64,000 nt of DNA from an uncultured Prevotellaceae bacterium (GTDB lineage Bacteria > Bacteroidota > Bacteroidia > Bacteroidales > Bacteroidaceae), in assembly GCA_900316265.1 (NCBI GenBank), contig ONCH01000003.1, positions 62,001 through 126,000 on the forward strand, written 5' to 3'. The notes under the pieces were generated by a model. That model saw only the letters and a list, made by a program, of their open reading frames with translations. It was not told where the DNA came from and searched no databases. Each line of letters starts with the position of its first letter. Positions within the stretch are counted from its first letter, which is position 1. The position numbers and the translations under genes are program-made. Below, piece by piece: positions 32,811-41,667 of the stretch.

Positions 32811-34082
32811 ATGGTAAAGGAAAAGGGTTTATACATCTTGTTGACGCTTCTTGCATTGGCCTTTTTTACGAGATGTTCACCGTTGGAGGTAGAAATTGAA
32901 TCCATTGAATCGTTTGATTATGCTGAATCTAAAGGGGTGGAAAATGTGTTGAAGAGGGCAGCCCAGTTGGCCAAGATACAATGGACACCTATCAGCGATA
33001 TCCCCAATAATGTAGATGTTTTTCAAGCAGGAAAAACAGTAGTAGGCATCCCTTATTCATCCACCAAACAAATTAATAAGTATATAGGATTAGATGTGTC
33101 GTTCCATACATTTATGACGGCTGTCCATAATCCTTATAGTGTACTATACTCAGAAAACCTATCTAAAGCCCCTTATTATGGGAAAAACTGTTCCACTTAT
33201 TATGGTGGTGTTTGCAGCACATGTGTTGAATATGCCTTGGGTATTACTATCCCTTACACTGCTGACCAGTTGGTAAAACTCCCTGATTTTGAACTCTTAG
33301 AAGACCAAAGCATCAGTAATCTCAAACCGGGTGATATACTGCATAATCCCGGACATGTTCTCATGGTATATAAGATGGAATATAATAAGGAGGGCAATAT
33401 ATCAGCCATCTACTTGTTTGAGTCGTCTGGAAAACTTTGTAAGATTTATCGCCAGACCCAAAAAGGATTGGAAAACCGCAGAGGGAAGGACGGGCTGAAA
33501 TTTTACCGCTATAAAAAAATCAACGAGGTGAGCGAGTATGTCCCCAGCGAGTATGTCTCTGTAGGAAATGAACTTCTTGCCACTCCTGAATACAACAATG
33601 CGCTTTGTCCTGACAGGGGTGATAAATCTGTCTATAGAACGAACGAAGAAGTCGTGATTAATGTTTTTGATTTGACCTTCGACTCTTTGATTATTGAAGA
33701 TTCGGAAGGTAAGCAAATAAAATATGATACAAATTCTATCGTTAATTTAGGCACTCTTGCGGCAGGTGAGTATAAAGCTTTTTTGACAAACAGAAGGGTT
33801 ACTTCCAATCCTGTGTCGTTTGTAGTTGCAAAGCCCATTGTTACCGTTAAAAACCAGGGTGCTCACATCATCTTTTTTTCTTGTGATATGGGAAAAGCAA
33901 AGTATTGTGTATTATGTGGCAAGGATGGCTCGCCTTACCTCTTCCATCCCTTTACGGAGGCAGATATTGTAAGTGGAAGGGTGGAATTGGAGCCATTGAC
34001 AAATTATAATCAGTATTTTTGTAAGGTTGTTTTTGAGACCCCGTATGGAACGGTCATTAATCAACCGTTAGCGGTAAAATAG
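32811..34082 (+). CDS. Lipoprotein with papain-like (NlpC/P60-type) amidase domain
   Basis: A 423-residue envelope protein. Residues 1-22 form a lipoprotein-type signal (LLTLLALAFFTRC). The middle looks like a cysteine-peptidase fold of the NlpC/P60/CHAP type: a cysteine in NCSTYYGGVCSTCVEYALG (about residues 124-142) and the later LKPGDILHNPGHVLMVYKME, in which the histidine aligns with the catalytic His. The C-terminal 150 residues are beta-rich and could be an Ig-like domain. Likely role: a cell-wall or polysaccharide-linked amidase on the outer face. Which of the three cysteines is catalytic is not certain. Confidence 0.7.
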   Translation: MVKEKGLYILLTLLALAFFTRCSPLEVEIESIESFDYAESKGVENVLKRAAQLAKIQWTPISDIPNNVDVFQAGKTVVGIPYSSTKQINKYIGLDVSFHTFMTAVHNPYSVLYSENLSKAPYYGKNCSTYYGGVCSTCVEYALGITIPYTADQLVKLPDFELLEDQSISNLKPGDILHNPGHVLMVYKMEYNKEGNISAIYLFESSGKLCKIYRQTQKGLENRRGKDGLKFYRYKKINEVSEYVPSEYVSVGNELLATPEYNNALCPDRGDKSVYRTNEEVVINVFDLTFDSLIIEDSEGKQIKYDTNSIVNLGTLAAGEYKAFLTNRRVTSNPVSFVVAKPIVTVKNQGAHIIFFSCDMGKAKYCVLCGKDGSPYLFHPFTEADIVSGRVELEPLTNYNQYFCKVVFETPYGTVINQPLAVK

Positions 34083-34124
34083 TAATAGCCTTATAATCTA
34101 AGACGCTTGAGTGTAATGCCTGTG

Positions 34125-36038
34125 ATGCGCAAAATTGTTCTATGCCTTTTATTTATGGGCGTAGTTGTTACTCTGAATGCAACTAAGAAATATAATTTAA
34201 AACCATCTGAAGATTTATCAGCTTTTATTGATGGTCTGAAAAATAATACTGAAGATGATATTGTTGTCAATCTATCCCAAGGTATCTATTATCTCAACAA
34301 ACCTTTACGTTTTAATGCGGAACATCGTGTACCTATCAAAATAATTGGAAAAGGAAAAGTAATCGTATCGGGTGACCGATCTCTGAACGACTGGGAAGTC
34401 CTGCCCAATGGATTCTGGCGTACAAAAATAGCTATAGATGACAGAATATATCAGTTGAACATTGACGGGTGTATTATGCAGAGGGCCAAATCGCCTAATA
34501 ACGGTGTTTATTACCTGCAAGATGGTGATTTGATAGTAAGAGACGGAAGTAATGTGACCTATAAAGCAGTTATGCCGGAAGGTCTTGAAGATGAGTTGAA
34601 ATCAATACAAGAGCATGAAAAGCCTGTAATAAATCTATTTAGGCTTTTTACACACTCAAAGTCATATATCCAGAGTTATAACATTGAGGATCGTTCACTT
34701 ACCTACACAGAGCTATACACCTATTCTTTTTTCAAACCCAGTAATAATACAGGATTCATATTAGAGAATTATTTCGCAGCACTTGATTCGCCTGGGGAAT
34801 GGTATCAGGACAAAGATGGATATGTCTATTATATGCCACGAGAAGGAGAGAGTGTGAATGATTTAAAGATAAGTTATCCAAAACTTTACAACCTTGTAAC
34901 AATCTTAGGCTCATCCAGTTCCGTTGCTGGAAATGTGACTTTTCAAAATATCATTTTTGAAGGTTGCGGGGTCAAAGAGAATGAAACGGGTATAGCACCC
35001 TATCAATCAGCATATACTCTTGATGGTGCAGTTCGGTCAAAATATGCGAATAACGTTAATATTGTGAATTGCGAGTTCAGAGGTATTGGCGGCTATGCAG
35101 TATGGATAATGGAAAAGTGTGAGGGTTGTCAAATCAGTGGCAATTATATCCATGACATTGCTGGAGGGGGGATAAAAATTGGTGGTCTGAATATTAAAGA
35201 GAAATACGCTTGTCGTGACATAAACGCAAGCAATAATATCATTCGCAGAATAGGAAGAGATTATCCGGGTGTTGCTGGTGTAATACTTACGTATGCACAT
35301 CATTGTGATATTTCACATAATGATATTTCCGATGGTTATTATACCGGAATCTCTGTGGGATTCAGTTGGGGATACGGTGAAAGTCCTACACATGACAACA
35401 AGATTTCATACAATAGAATTTCAAATTTAGGTCAAGGTATGCTGAATGATTTTGCTGGAATATATACACTTGGTATTTCTCCCGGCACAATTATTAACAA
35501 CAACTTGATATATGACATCAAACCAAGAGGCGGTGGTGCTATGGGAATTTATACGGATGAAGGGTCATCTGATATATTAATTGAGAATAATGTGGCTTAT
35601 AATTGTAAAGGGGGAGGCTTTCATCAGCATTATGGGTCGAATAATATTGTGAGAAATAACATCTTTGCTTATGGTGAAAAGTATAATTTGGAGATTTCTG
35701 CTGTAAAGAAGCCCGAAGATGTGCAGCTAATATTAGAAAATAATGTTTTTTTGATTTCAAAAGGTGATGCCATATCGGGGAGAGTTGTTAATAGTGGAAA
35801 ATTTATCTTTAAGGACAATTGTTTTTATGCTGTAAATGGTCAGGCTCTTACTGTTAATGGTGAATCATTTGAGAATTGGATGGATAGAAGGGGCTTCACA
35901 TATACTAATAATGACCCACGTTTAAGGAATCCCGAAAAAGGAGATTTTAGATTTAAATCAAAGCGTTTGGCAAGAAAAATGGGTTTCAAGCCAATCGACG
36001 TTACAAAAGCAGGTGCGAATTGGCATCCAAGTAATTGA
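34125..36038 (+). CDS. Secreted beta-helix glycosidase/lyase-like protein 2 (GH141-like)
   Basis: A protein of about 637 residues with a signal peptide (MRKIVLCLLFMGVVVTLNA). ATGs at 34116 and 34125 are both possible and a TTG at 34107 is less likely; I use 34125. The body is a right-handed parallel beta-helix. The stretch from about residue 430 (GIYTLGISPGTIINNNLIYD, GIYTDEGSSDILIENNVAYN, GGFHQHYGSNNIVRNNIFAY) strongly resembles GH141-type enzymes such as those acting on fucose-containing pectins. With gmd/fcl in the same locus, action on a fucose-containing polymer is plausible. A polysaccharide-modifying epimerase or lyase is an alternative. Confidence 0.75.
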   Translation: MRKIVLCLLFMGVVVTLNATKKYNLKPSEDLSAFIDGLKNNTEDDIVVNLSQGIYYLNKPLRFNAEHRVPIKIIGKGKVIVSGDRSLNDWEVLPNGFWRTKIAIDDRIYQLNIDGCIMQRAKSPNNGVYYLQDGDLIVRDGSNVTYKAVMPEGLEDELKSIQEHEKPVINLFRLFTHSKSYIQSYNIEDRSLTYTELYTYSFFKPSNNTGFILENYFAALDSPGEWYQDKDGYVYYMPREGESVNDLKISYPKLYNLVTILGSSSSVAGNVTFQNIIFEGCGVKENETGIAPYQSAYTLDGAVRSKYANNVNIVNCEFRGIGGYAVWIMEKCEGCQISGNYIHDIAGGGIKIGGLNIKEKYACRDINASNNIIRRIGRDYPGVAGVILTYAHHCDISHNDISDGYYTGISVGFSWGYGESPTHDNKISYNRISNLGQGMLNDFAGIYTLGISPGTIINNNLIYDIKPRGGGAMGIYTDEGSSDILIENNVAYNCKGGGFHQHYGSNNIVRNNIFAYGEKYNLEISAVKKPEDVQLILENNVFLISKGDAISGRVVNSGKFIFKDNCFYAVNGQALTVNGESFENWMDRRGFTYTNNDPRLRNPEKGDFRFKSKRLARKMGFKPIDVTKAGANWHPSN

Positions 36039-36059
36039 ATTACAATCCAATATTAAAAT

Positions 36060-37334
36060 ATGAACATGAAACTTAGGAATATTCCTTTCTCTCCGCCGGA
36101 TATGACGGAGGCAGAAGCAAAAGAAGTTAGGGAGGCTATACTTTCAGGCTGGATCACTACTGGCCCCCGTACAAAGAACTTGGAGCAGCAGATATCTGAG
36201 TTTGTGCATACGGAGAAGTCCGTGTGCTTAAACTCCGCTACGGCTGCTATGGAGATGGTGCTTCACCTTCTGGATTTGAAGCCAGAGGATGAGGTCATAG
36301 TTCCTGCATATACCTATACCGCAACAGCCTCTGTTACGCAACATGTGGGTTGCAAGCTGGTGATGGTGGATAGCCAGAAGGTTTGTGTTGAGATGGATTA
36401 TGACCAGCTGGAGAAAGCTATCACTGAGAAGACCAAGGTAATTGTGCCCGTGGATATTGCAGGTGTAGTGGCTGACTATGAAAAGGTATTTGAAATAGTT
36501 GAACGCAAAAAGGCGCTGTTCCATCCCAACAACGCTTTGCAAGCAAAGATTGGACGTATCGTTGTTTCTGCTGACTGTGCCCATTCCTTTGGTGCAAACC
36601 ATAAGGGAAAAATGGCCGGTGAGATTGCTGATTTCTCGTCATTCAGTTTCCATGCCGTGAAGAATTTTACTACGGCTGAAGGTGGCGCTATGACATGGAA
36701 GCTGCCGTTTGGAAACGAAGTGGTTCCTACAGATGTGGACTATATGCCAACAGTGCCTAAAAAAGAGGGCGAGACTTGGAATGAAATGCTGTATCGCATT
36801 TCTCAGTTATTCTCTCTTCACGGCCAGAACAAGGACGCATTGGCTAAGACTAAGCTTGGAGCTTGGGAGTATGACATCATAGGTCCTTGGTATAAGTGCA
36901 ATATGACAGATATAATGGCAGCACTTGGACTGGTGCAGATGGAGCGCTATGAAGGCTTGTTGAAACGTCGTCAGGAGATTGTGGCTAAATACAATGAGGC
37001 GTTGAAGGATCTGCCTGTGGCAGTTCTGAATCATAAGGATGCAGATCATTGTTCGTCACACCACCTTTACATTGTGCGTCTGCTGGGCAAGACTCGAGAG
37101 GATGCCAACAAGGTGATTGAGCAGATGGCAGAGCGTGGCATTGCCTGCAACGTGCACTACAAACCACTGCCTATGATGACGGCATATAAGGCTCTTGGGT
37201 TTGACATCAAGGATTATCCGAATGCTTATCATCTGTTTGAGAATGAGGTGACATTGCCTTTGCATACACGATTGACAGATGAGGACGTGGAGTATGTAAT
37301 TTCCAATTATGTGGATATAATCAAGAACATCTAA
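36060..37334 (+). CDS. DegT/DnrJ/EryC1/StrS aminotransferase
   Basis: A 424-residue PLP enzyme that aminates a keto sugar nucleotide. The Schiff-base lysine is in SFSFHAVKNFTTAEGGAM (about residue 203), the PLP contacts in VCLNSATAAMEMVLHLL and SADCAHSFGA, and the C-terminal NVHYKPLP is typical. It is slightly longer than most (370-390) because of an insertion around residues 220-270. It supplies an amino sugar, which one of the ATP-grasp ligases or an unlisted acyltransferase could then acylate. It lies in the same operon, 21 bases after the beta-helix gene. Confidence 0.92.
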   Translation: MNMKLRNIPFSPPDMTEAEAKEVREAILSGWITTGPRTKNLEQQISEFVHTEKSVCLNSATAAMEMVLHLLDLKPEDEVIVPAYTYTATASVTQHVGCKLVMVDSQKVCVEMDYDQLEKAITEKTKVIVPVDIAGVVADYEKVFEIVERKKALFHPNNALQAKIGRIVVSADCAHSFGANHKGKMAGEIADFSSFSFHAVKNFTTAEGGAMTWKLPFGNEVVPTDVDYMPTVPKKEGETWNEMLYRISQLFSLHGQNKDALAKTKLGAWEYDIIGPWYKCNMTDIMAALGLVQMERYEGLLKRRQEIVAKYNEALKDLPVAVLNHKDADHCSSHHLYIVRLLGKTREDANKVIEQMAERGIACNVHYKPLPMMTAYKALGFDIKDYPNAYHLFENEVTLPLHTRLTDEDVEYVISNYVDIIKNI

Positions 37335-37358
37335 ACACTCAATAGAGGCGAATATAAA

Positions 37359-38453
37359 TTGAAACAGGATATTAAGAACGCGTTTCTGACGCTGGTAAGG
37401 CTGGGAATTGGAAATGATGATGCTTCGCGTATAGTTCGGTACCATCAATGGCCTGAATCGTTAGAATGGGATGACATAAGAGCACTTGCAGATAAGCAGG
37501 GACTTGGTGCTGTTTTGCTGGATGGGATAGAAAACTTACCTGATGAATTGCGCCCACCCAAGGCATTGCTATTGCAATGGATAGGGGATACACTGCAAGG
37601 GTATGAGTATAGGTATGAGCTATATAAACGTGCTCATGCAGAGATGGCTGCATTCTATCGGGAACATGGCATTAAAATGATGCTTCTCAAAGGCTATGCC
37701 TGTTGCTTGGATTGGCCAACGCCTGCACATCGCCCTGTAGGGGACATTGATATCTGGCTGTTTGGCAAACAGACAGAAGCGGACACGTTGTTGAAAAATG
37801 AGAAGGGAATAAAGATTGACAACTCGCATCATCATCACTCTGTCTTTTACTGGCGGGATTTTATGGTGGAGAACCACTATGATTTTATCAATGTACACCA
37901 CCATAAGAGCAATTTGGAGTTGGAAGCAGTTTTCAAGGAGTTAGGACAGGATGATACACACAGTGTAGAAGTCTATGGTGAAACTGTATATCTGCCAAGT
38001 CCGAACCTTCACGCATTGTTCCTGTTGCGGCATACTATGAATCACTTTGCCACAACCAAGATGACTTTGCGTCAGTTGTTAGACTGGGCGTTCTTTGTGA
38101 AGAATCGTCACAAGGAATTGGATTGGCAGTGGTTGGAAGAGAAACTGGAAGACTTTGGCATGATGCCACTGTATGATATTTTGAATGCTATCTGTGTGGA
38201 AGAGTTGGGCTTTAGTTCGCAATTGTTCCCCCGTATTCAATTCAGTCCTTATCTAAAGGATAGGGTAAAGAATGAAATATTAGAGCCTGAAACTTCAGGT
38301 AAAACACCATCATTGCTCTTGCCACGAGTAGTATTCAAATACCGACGTTGGAAGGCGAATTCATGGAAGCACAAGTTGTGTTATAAAGAAAGTATGCGTA
38401 GTGCGCTTTGGAGTGGAATAAAGAATCATTTGCTGAAACCAAGTTCTATATGA
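37359..38453 (+). CDS. Nucleotidyltransferase-fold protein (NTP_transf_5 type)
   Basis: A 364-residue protein with the minimal nucleotidyltransferase motif: HRPVGDIDIWLF (G-D-x-D) near residue 130, preceded by MLLKGYACCLDW. This pattern is that of the uncharacterised nucleotidyltransferase family often found in polysaccharide or RiPP loci. It starts at TTG 37359 with a GAGG ribosome site at 37344-37347; no ATG is available nearby. It is the last gene of the locus, after which 530 bases without an intact gene follow. Its substrate is not known. Confidence 0.75.
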   Translation: MKQDIKNAFLTLVRLGIGNDDASRIVRYHQWPESLEWDDIRALADKQGLGAVLLDGIENLPDELRPPKALLLQWIGDTLQGYEYRYELYKRAHAEMAAFYREHGIKMMLLKGYACCLDWPTPAHRPVGDIDIWLFGKQTEADTLLKNEKGIKIDNSHHHHSVFYWRDFMVENHYDFINVHHHKSNLELEAVFKELGQDDTHSVEVYGETVYLPSPNLHALFLLRHTMNHFATTKMTLRQLLDWAFFVKNRHKELDWQWLEEKLEDFGMMPLYDILNAICVEELGFSSQLFPRIQFSPYLKDRVKNEILEPETSGKTPSLLLPRVVFKYRRWKANSWKHKLCYKESMRSALWSGIKNHLLKPSSI

Positions 38454-38989
38454 TTAATTTGGATTTAGTAGAGCGCGAAAGAGATTCATAGAGAATGAAA
38501 CTTAGTCTTGTTCTATGGACTTTGGGTGTGTAACCCCTCTTTATGTCTATAGGATGTTGGGAGGCGCAGTTAGTTTAGAGAAGATAGAGCAAGTGATGTC
38601 TAATGTTAATATGTATGATGTAAAGTAGCGAACCAATGTTCGTATAAGCTACTGATAAGTCGGTCATGGAACTATTGGTTTGAGAGAATTCGAGCTCTGC
38701 TCGCTTCGCTAGTCGAAGAACATCCAATAGTGATATGACCGTTTGTCGGTTTTAAGAAATGGCATAAGGATTAAAAGGACGGGGGCAGATACTTGTTTCA
38801 CAGAAAAACTAAGTCAGTAATAATCAATAGTTGAGCAATGCCAAGACTGGAAATAGATGGTTCACCATTCAAGGTACAATTTTGATGTTATCAGAGATTG
38901 AATCAGGTGGTAAGGAACACTTACGGACTGATGGATACGACAAAAATGGATGTTACAGATTGTGATACCCTATTGAAAGAGAATACGAT
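38454..38989. other. Gene-poor spacer with a structured inverted repeat
   Basis: No intact gene is visible over 536 bases. The main object is the inverted repeat 38661-38741 (listed separately). The remainder has many stops in all frames and looks like decayed coding DNA. Confidence 0.5.
38661..38741. repeat. Long imperfect inverted repeat
   Basis: The arms CGGTCATGGAACTATTGG (38661-38678) and CCAATAGTGATATGACCG (38724-38741) pair at 15 of 18 positions, the three mismatches forming a symmetrical internal loop. An inner stem TTCGA/TCGAA lies in the 45-base loop. It could be the end of a lost element, a structured RNA or an operator. It is 200 bases downstream of the polysaccharide locus. Confidence 0.6.
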
Positions 38990-39486
38990 ATGACTATAAA
39001 GAAGATACAGAAATCGACGGAGTTTCAGACTCTAATAGCCGAATGTACGGTATACGACTATAAGGAAGCTCTGGAGGAGAAGAAACCAAAGTCGTATAAG
39101 GAGGAGAAGAAGCCTGTGTTTAAGTCGTCTATGGCGCAGTTTATGACTGTGATTTACTCTGTAGATTATATAGATACAGGTAAAGATACAGGTAAAGATA
39201 CAGGTAATGTCACTAAGTAGGGAGCAAGCTGTCACTAAGTAGTCACCAAGTAGTCACTAAGTATCCCCACGATAGGAGACTTGCTAAAAAAATGGTTGAA
39301 CCTATGTCTGCAAAGGAGATGCGTGATTTCTGTGGACAGAAGGATGCTACATATTTTAAGACGACTATAATAGATACCCTCATAGAAGGTGGGTTGGTAG
39401 CTATGACACAACCAGACTCGCCCAAGAGTCCGACGCAGAAGTATTACCTGACGGAGATGGGGAAGGCTTTGCTGAATAATAAATAA
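38990..39486 (+). pseudogene. C-terminal remnant of an AlbA/HATPase-type ATP-binding protein
   Basis: Two consecutive frames (38990-39220 and 39292-39486) together read like the tail of the large Bacteroidetes ATP-binding proteins with an AlbA_2 DNA-binding domain. A region ending FMTVIYSVDY is followed by a repetitive TGKDTGKDTG linker and then by a winged helix, MSAKEMRDFCGQKDATYFKT, with TQPDSPKSPTQKYYLTE. The linker is interrupted by several stop codons of the form GTCACTAAGTAG, as if CAG (Gln) had turned to TAG. The N-terminal 300 or more residues are missing. Not functional as it stands. Confidence 0.6.
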
Positions 39487-39576
39487 TCTTCTGTCAAATG
39501 GTCAATTAAATGGTCAATTAAGTGGCACTTTTGGGAGCCGGATTCATAAAATACTATAAATAAATGGCGAATAGTA

Positions 39577-39605
39577 TTGTGGCGTCATATTAATTCCTAT
39601 CTTTG
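39577..39605 (+). promoter_or_regulatory. Promoter of sodB (-33 TTG, -7 TATCTTTG)
   Basis: TTG at 39577-39579, 18 bases, then TATCTTTG at 39598-39605 match the Bacteroidetes promoter TTTG-N19-TAnnTTTG. The sodB start codon follows at 39637. Confidence 0.75.
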
Positions 39606-39636
39606 CACCGTAAAGAATAACTAAAATAGATGTAGT

Positions 39637-40257
39637 ATGGGAGAGTTTGAATTGATGGCATTGCCGTATGCACCGGAGGCATTGGAACCGGTGATTAGTA
39701 AAGAGACAATTGGTTTCCATCATGGGAAACATCTGCAGGCGTATGTGGATAATCTCAACAAATTAGCCTCACCCCCAGACCCCTCTCCTATAGGCGAGGG
39801 GAGCTTGGGAGAAATAGAGACGCTGGAGGAGATTGTGCGAAAGGCTCCGGCTGGGGCGGTATTCAATAATGCGGGACAGATACTGAACCACGAGTTGTAT
39901 TTCTTGCAGTTTAAACCTGTCGGAGAGGCCGCTCAAGGTCCTAAGGGGGCACTCGCTGCACAGATAGAGAAGCAGTGGGGTAGTGTGGAGGCTTTCAAGG
40001 CTGAGTTCGAAGCAAAAGGTGTTGGACTGTTTGGCTCTGGCTGGGTTTGGCTGTCGGCTGATGCTGATGGCAACTTGGTAATCACGCAGGAGCAAGGGGC
40101 ATCCAATCCGGTGGTGAAGGGTCTGAAGCCACTGCTGACCTTCGATGTCTGGGAGCATGCCTATTATCTGGACTATCAGAACCGCCGAGCTGCTCATCTC
40201 TCAGCCCTCTGGCAGATTATCGACTGGGAGGTTATTGAGAAACGCTATAATTTTTAG
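39637..40257 (+). CDS. sodB: Superoxide dismutase (Fe/Mn) with an in-frame repeat insertion
   Basis: Converts superoxide to hydrogen peroxide in the cytoplasm. The metal ligands are all visible: His in IGFHHGKHLQAYVDNLNKL, His in ILNHELYFLQF, and Asp and His in LLTFDVWEHAYYLDY. The 206 residues exceed the usual 190-195 because of residues about 45-59 (SPPDPSPIGEGSLGE), which are encoded by a palindromic repeat (CCCCTCTCCTATAGGCGAGG and following). The insertion lies between helices 1 and 2, a tolerant loop. The first five residues (MGEFE) are also extra; the ATG at 39655 (MALPYAPE) is an alternative start. Confidence 0.93.
   Translation: MGEFELMALPYAPEALEPVISKETIGFHHGKHLQAYVDNLNKLASPPDPSPIGEGSLGEIETLEEIVRKAPAGAVFNNAGQILNHELYFLQFKPVGEAAQGPKGALAAQIEKQWGSVEAFKAEFEAKGVGLFGSGWVWLSADADGNLVITQEQGASNPVVKGLKPLLTFDVWEHAYYLDYQNRRAAHLSALWQIIDWEVIEKRYNF
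39767..39811. repeat. GC-rich palindromic repeat inside sodB
   Basis: CCCCTC, a T/C mismatch, CC-TATA-GG and GAGGGG form a hairpin in the middle of sodB. The surrounding CCTCACCCCCAGACCCCTCT is the sort of sequence found as scattered intergenic palindromes in many bacteria. It reads through in frame with no stop. Confidence 0.7.
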
Positions 40258-40287
40258 GATAGAGAACTGTAAGTCTTTGTGGACACG

Positions 40288-41451
40288 ATGAAAGAATACC
40301 AATATAATATTTTTAGCCCATATCGTGTTTGCCCATTAGGAGCACACGTTGACCACCAACATGGTCTGGTGACGGGATTTGCGATTGACAAAGGTGTTGA
40401 CCTTTACTTCGATGTAAGAAGTAAGATGGCTGATGGCAGATGTGATCCTCATGTGCACCTGGAGTCGAGGACATTTGAAGGAACGGTGGATTTTGATATT
40501 GATGCACCTTCTCAAGTTCGCGAGCATCACTGGGGAGACTATGCTCGTGGTGCGAAGTATGCATTGCGCAAGCGCTTTGAACTCCGGAGAGGTATCACGG
40601 GTGTGATACAGGGCTCGTTGCCAGTGGGTGGACTGTCGTCATCGGCAGCTGTTCTGATTGCATATGTGATGGCGTTTGCTAAGGCGAACGATATCACTCT
40701 TCAACCGTTTGAGGTGGTGAAAATTGCATCTGAGGCAGAACGGGAGTACATTGGACTGAATAATGGTCTTCTTGACCAGGCTTGTATTGCATTGGGCAAG
40801 AAAGATGGTCTATTGTTCCTCGACTGTGACTCGAATGATTGGCGCATCATCAAGCGTAATCCTGAGATGCCTGAGTTTGAAATTGGTATTTTCTTTTCGG
40901 GCCTGACTCGTTCGCTTGTGAACTCAGACTATAACCTTCGTGTGTATGAATGTAAGACGGCTGCATGGAATATGTTGGCTTATACTGACCAACCACTGAA
41001 GACGTTTGATAAGACGTTCCTGAGGGATATTCCCAAGGCTACATTTGAAAAGACGCGTATAGCCATGCCTGCAAGATTCGCTCGTCGTGCAGAGCACTTC
41101 TATAGTGAATACCGCCGTGTGCGTCAAGGAGTGACTGCTTGGGAAACGGGAAATATGAAACTGTTTGGTAAGCTGTCGTTCGACTCGTGTGAGAGCAGTA
41201 TCCACAACTACGAGTGTGGCTCACCTGAGCTCATAGCTATCTATGAGATAATGCGCCAGTTACCTGGAGTGTATGGTGGTCGCTTCTCTGGAGCAGGTTT
41301 CAAAGGTGCTTGTATCGCACTCGTGGATCCTGCTTATAAGGAGGAGATCCAGAAGGTACTCACAGAGAAATATTTGGAGCAGTTCCCTGAATACGAAAAA
41401 ACATTCCAAGTATTCTGGGTAAAACCTGATGACGGAGCTCGTTTTGTTTAA
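40288..41451 (+). CDS. GHMP sugar kinase, galacturonokinase/galactokinase-like
   Basis: A 387-residue GHMP kinase from ATG 40288 (a GTG at 40279 is less likely). The sugar-binding start reads FSPYRVCPLGAHVDHQHG, which is the form I recall for plant galacturonokinase (CPLGAHIDHQGG), rather than the RVNLIGEHTDYN of galactokinases. The ATP loop is LPVGGLSSSAAVLIAYV and the third GHMP motif is YGGRFSGAGFKGACIALV. It would make a sugar-1-phosphate, possibly galacturonic acid 1-phosphate. A sugar nucleotidyltransferase lies downstream (42257), separated by the GxxExxY cassette, so the two could form a salvage pathway. Confidence 0.8.
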   Translation: MKEYQYNIFSPYRVCPLGAHVDHQHGLVTGFAIDKGVDLYFDVRSKMADGRCDPHVHLESRTFEGTVDFDIDAPSQVREHHWGDYARGAKYALRKRFELRRGITGVIQGSLPVGGLSSSAAVLIAYVMAFAKANDITLQPFEVVKIASEAEREYIGLNNGLLDQACIALGKKDGLLFLDCDSNDWRIIKRNPEMPEFEIGIFFSGLTRSLVNSDYNLRVYECKTAAWNMLAYTDQPLKTFDKTFLRDIPKATFEKTRIAMPARFARRAEHFYSEYRRVRQGVTAWETGNMKLFGKLSFDSCESSIHNYECGSPELIAIYEIMRQLPGVYGGRFSGAGFKGACIALVDPAYKEEIQKVLTEKYLEQFPEYEKTFQVFWVKPDDGARFV

Positions 41452-41452
41452 C

Positions 41453-41654
41453 GAACACGGATCTCCCAGATTTACACAGATATGAAATAGGTATTTTATA
41501 TTGATGATAAGTTGAGATTATTTTGAGGTACTTCTGAAAGTGAACTTTCAAAATACCTCCAAACAATATCAACCTTTGTTCATAACAAAGCAATCTTTCC
41601 CAAGATTGTCATCAATATAAAAGATCATCCGTTCAATCCGAGTCATCCGTGTTC
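41453..41654. repeat. Structured repeat unit 1 (cloverleaf-like)
   Basis: Ends in the inverted words GAACACGGAT (41453-41462) and ATCCGTGTTC (41645-41654). Inside, TTTTATATTGATGA (41494-41507) pairs perfectly with TCATCAATATAAAA (41609-41622), enclosing three hairpins: GAGGTA/TACCTC with inner TGAAAG/CTTTCA (41525-41559), CTTTGTT-CAT-AACAAAG (41574-41590) and CAATCTT-TCCC-AAGATTG (41591-41608). Confidence 0.8.
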
Positions 41655-41667
41655 CAATTAAAGAAAT

